Assembly (NCBI GenBank): GCA_902806105.1
Contig: CADCVI010000229.1
Span: 1-20,489, forward strand
Length of the DNA stretch: 20,489 nt
Direction of reading: 5' to 3'
DNA from: an uncultured Rubrobacteraceae bacterium
GTDB lineage: Bacteria > Actinomycetota > Rubrobacteria > Rubrobacterales > Rubrobacteraceae
Part shown: positions 18,411 through 20,489 of the stretch, one piece after another
Numbering within the stretch: the first letter of the stretch is position 1
How the letters are laid out: every line of letters begins with the position of its first letter
Translations under genes and position numbers: made by a program
The notes under the pieces: generated by a model
What the model was told of the DNA's origin: nothing
The model's input: the letters and a program-made list of their open reading frames with translations, nothing else
Database searches by the model: none

Positions 18411-18780
18411 GTACGAAGGTCTCGTCGAGTCCTCCTACGGCGTCCCCACCTATATAGCCCAGGAGGTGGAAGTAAGCGTCCATCGACTGTGCTTTGCTGG
18501 CGTGCCCGAGCAGGGACGGGACGATTTTCGGGTATTCGCCCCTCTTGAGGAGCACGATGCCGAAGGTGTGGCGCGGGCTATAGAAGGTCGTCCCTGTTCC
18601 GAGGGGAGGGACTTTTTTAGTAGCAACTCCTTGTACTCCCGATGGTACGGGTTGTTGCGGTCCATAAGTTTGCCCGGACGGTTGGGGAAGGTGAGGTCGT
18701 AAGCTTTCCACTCGCGGGTGCGGACTCTCCTCGTTCTAACGCTCGCGGTGGGTCTTGAGGGCGGCAACGTTGGTCCCGGA
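18411..18780 (-). pseudogene. tyrosine recombinase (phage-type integrase), C-terminal catalytic part, inactivated
   Basis: Read from 18780 leftwards: 'GTNVAALKTHRER' then TAG (18738-18736, probably a CAG mutation) and 'NEE'. After a one-base shift near 18725 it reads 'VRTREWKAYDLTFPNRPGKL', then 'MDRNNPYHREYKELLLKK'. After a second shift at a run of six A (18618-18613) it reads 'TTFYSPRHTFGIVLLKRGEY', 'PKIVPSLLGHAS' and 'MDAYFHLLGY'. This is the catalytic domain: R-H-T box II Arg, 'LGHAS' and the nucleophile Tyr in 'DAYFH'. The box II 'H-D-L-R-H' is altered to Y-S-P-R-H. The N-terminal arm-binding part is missing, and the frame has no stop before the hairpin and tRNA. It sits beside tRNA-His, the usual position for an integrated-element scar. 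Confidence 0.82.
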
Positions 18781-18942
18781 GCATGGCGAGGATGCGCATC
18801 AGCCTCGGCTTGCCGGCTCGTGAGGGTCACGCTGTTGACTGCGCGCCGTTTGGCTAGGTCTTGGATACGTTTCGACTGTGTGTTCCATAGCAGCCCGTAG
18901 TCTGCGAATGGCGCTGGGGAGAACGCGGGCGGCGGCACCCCA

Positions 18943-20313
18943 TCAGACGTACCCGAACACCGGCGGAAAGACGATCACGACGATCGCCGCCCACACGGCG
19001 TAGACCGGCAAGTAATTCGTCTGCCACCGTTCGAGGCTCGTAAACGATCCGCGCCCTCTGAGAAAGCGGATGTAGAGCACGGCGGACCATGCCAGATTGA
19101 CCAGGAGAATCGCGTTCTCACCCAGGGCGGCCACGCGGTTCGGGCTGAAGCCGAACTCGGTGATGCGCGCGGCGATTGCCCACAGCGCTACCGCATCGGC
19201 CAGTAGCGCGCTTACCACCAGCACTACCTGCACCACATCGAAGGCGCCAGGGGGGGATTGGGGGTCCCGGGCGGAGACGGAATAGAGCAGAAGGCCGAGG
19301 ACCACCACCAGGAGCAGGTCGAAGGCGATGAGGACTTCCCGCTCGATGCCGACCCCGCGTCCGGTCCACAGCAGGGTCCCCAGAAACATGACCAGCACGG
19401 CGGCGAAGAGGGGAGTAAAGAGGCGCGTCAACACTGGCGCCATGTTCTCGATCACGCTCTGCTTGGCCTCCACCAGCCAGGAGGCGATCACGACGGCCCC
19501 GGCCGCTCCGCACGGCAGCAGCCACGACTCGAAGAAGGGCTCGACGTCGATCCCGATGGACTGGAAGATCATCGCCATGAACGCCGTGAGAACGGCGCCG
19601 CCGAGCGCGATCAGGACGTAGTAGATGAACAGCTCGCCCGAGAACCGAATGAAGTCCATGCGGCCCCCGACCTCACCCCAGCGGCCACCGGCGTACGCGA
19701 TACCCACCACAAGCCAGAGCGCTATCGGCAGGTGCAGCGCCGTGAGCGCCTCGGTGGATCCGTCAGGGGCGAAGGGATAGACGTTAGCGAATACACCCGC
19801 CGAAACAAACGCCACGGCCAGCCAGCACAAAGTGCTGGTGTCGAGCCGCCGTTTCCAGACGAAATAGCCGGTCAGGAGGGGCAGCACGAAGAGGCTCAGA
19901 TTGCGGGCGTAGAAGCCCGGGTCCGCATCCAACTGAATCCCGAAGAGCGCCGGCGCCTTGATGACCACGGCCGCCGCCACGGCCAGACAGAAGGCGACGA
20001 TGGCATCCGTTCGGACCCGCGCTCGTCTGTCCCCGGAATCCGAGGGGACGACGACGAGCTGCTTCCAGAGGCGGTCCGAGTGCTCGCGCGCGAACTCCCG
20101 CGAGAGGTCGTCGAGCTTGCCCATGCGCTTCACCGCCACCAGAAACGCTTCGTCGGTGGCGAGCCCCGCGTCGACCAGGACCGCTACCTGCTCGCGCAGA
20201 TGGTCTTCAAGCTCCGCTACATCAACGGAGTGGATCGCCTGCCGGCGGCGGAGGTAGCTCCGCCATTGGCCGATCTGCTCCTCGAGCGATACCCCGTGAC
20301 CTGGATCCGCCAT
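18943..20313 (-). CDS. permease-prefix-domain integral membrane protein
   Basis: 456 residues from ATG 20313, with GAGGGG about 9 nt upstream; the frame stays open further upstream only by overlapping the PadR gene. Residues about 7-85 are a cytosolic 'permease prefix' helical domain ('LEEQIGQWRSYLRRRQAIHS', then 'DVAELEDHLREQVAVLVDAG'). The rest has about ten or eleven hydrophobic helices ('VAFCLAVAAAVVIKAPALFG', 'LFVLPLLTGYFVW' and others), perhaps DUF4153-like. It lies 2 bp after the stop of a PadR-type regulator (TGA-CG-ATG), the arrangement usual for PadR-controlled permease-prefix proteins. Transport or sensing function unknown. Confidence 0.85.
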   Translation of the reverse strand: MADPGHGVSLEEQIGQWRSYLRRRQAIHSVDVAELEDHLREQVAVLVDAGLATDEAFLVAVKRMGKLDDLSREFAREHSDRLWKQLVVVPSDSGDRRARVRTDAIVAFCLAVAAAVVIKAPALFGIQLDADPGFYARNLSLFVLPLLTGYFVWKRRLDTSTLCWLAVAFVSAGVFANVYPFAPDGSTEALTALHLPIALWLVVGIAYAGGRWGEVGGRMDFIRFSGELFIYYVLIALGGAVLTAFMAMIFQSIGIDVEPFFESWLLPCGAAGAVVIASWLVEAKQSVIENMAPVLTRLFTPLFAAVLVMFLGTLLWTGRGVGIEREVLIAFDLLLVVVLGLLLYSVSARDPQSPPGAFDVVQVVLVVSALLADAVALWAIAARITEFGFSPNRVAALGENAILLVNLAWSAVLYIRFLRGRGSFTSLERWQTNYLPVYAVWAAIVVIVFPPVFGYV

Positions 20314-20315
20314 CG

Positions 20316-20489
20316 TCAGGCCCCCTCGGTTAGTGGCGCGGACGACGCCGGGTGGCTGGCCGGGATGGAAAGGGGGATCGCCCGCCAGATGCCCCGGAGC
20401 GTAGCGTCCACCGCTTGCCACTGCCTGCGTTCCTCCGCGAGCTGAGCCCGGCCCCGGGACGTGATCCGGTAGTACTTGCGACGGCGACC
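20316..20489 (-). CDS. PadR family transcriptional regulator, 5' part outside the window
   Basis: Only the last 57 residues are present; the frame runs off the window end. 'RRRKYYRITSRGRAQLAEER' followed by 'RQWQAVDATLRGI' is the typical end of the PadR winged helix (wing strand 'KYYRIT..G') plus the start of the dimerisation helix. The tail is Pro/Ala-rich. TGA at 20318-20316, 2 bp before the membrane-protein gene, so the two are co-transcribed. PadR proteins usually repress their own operon in response to a ligand or phenolic/antimicrobial stress. Confidence 0.8.
   Translation of the reverse strand, partial: GRRRKYYRITSRGRAQLAEERRQWQAVDATLRGIWRAIPLSIPASHPASSAPLTEGA

Noticed and set aside
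19258..20445. 395-codon plus-strand ORF opposite the permease-prefix protein
   Set aside because: Antisense shadow; translation is His/Gln/Glu/Arg-rich with no domain, while the minus strand encodes regular membrane helices.

Overview
The window looks like chromosomal DNA of a high-GC actinobacterium. The family mix suggests Rubrobacter or a close relative. The evidence is GC-rich coding sequence on both strands, frequent GTG/TTG starts behind GGAGG-type ribosome binding sites, an LPXTG surface protein, and several lineage-flavoured families: a DAC-like DACNV protein, a UXX-star glutaredoxin remnant, an excisionase-like HTH plus coiled-coil protein, and a short response-regulator-like protein. 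This assignment is inference; no rRNA or marker gene is present.

Layout. 1-2640: the end of an alpha/beta hydrolase and an SGNH/GDSL hydrolase (+), convergent with a CynX/NimT-type MFS exporter (-). 2641-3409 is mostly non-coding and holds a decayed reading frame. 3410-3979: a carboxymuconolactone decarboxylase/AhpD-like protein (-). 4494-8285: a very large hybrid histidine kinase (+) with three PAS domains, HisKA, HATPase, two receivers and an HPt. It is separated by a strong bidirectional hairpin from a convergent LPXTG cell-wall protein. 9228-12486 is gene-poor: one response-regulator-like protein, an excisionase-like HTH protein with two tiny ORFs upstream, and long stretches with nothing convincing.

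12487-14369: a YadG/YadH-like ABC exporter (ATPase and permease overlap by TTGA). A 5'-truncated glutaredoxin-like fragment follows directly in frame after the permease stop codon. 14370-15017 is a gap with one possible zinc-ribbon micro-ORF. 15018-16397: a DACNV/diadenylate-cyclase-like protein that keeps the DGA and RHR motifs. 16894-18176: two exported proteins, one a nuclease A inhibitor (NuiA) relative. 18275-18408: tRNA-His followed by a 22-bp perfect hairpin. Next to it is a tyrosine recombinase broken by a nonsense codon and two compensating frameshifts, which is the scar of an integrated element. 18943-20489: a PadR regulator (partial) and a permease-prefix multi-TM protein in one operon (-).

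The genes do not form one pathway. The shared theme is sensing and the envelope: a sensor kinase, an LPXTG protein, exported small proteins, two transporters, a PadR-controlled membrane protein and a possible c-di-AMP domain protein. They sit in a low-coding-density region that shows several independent signs of gene decay.
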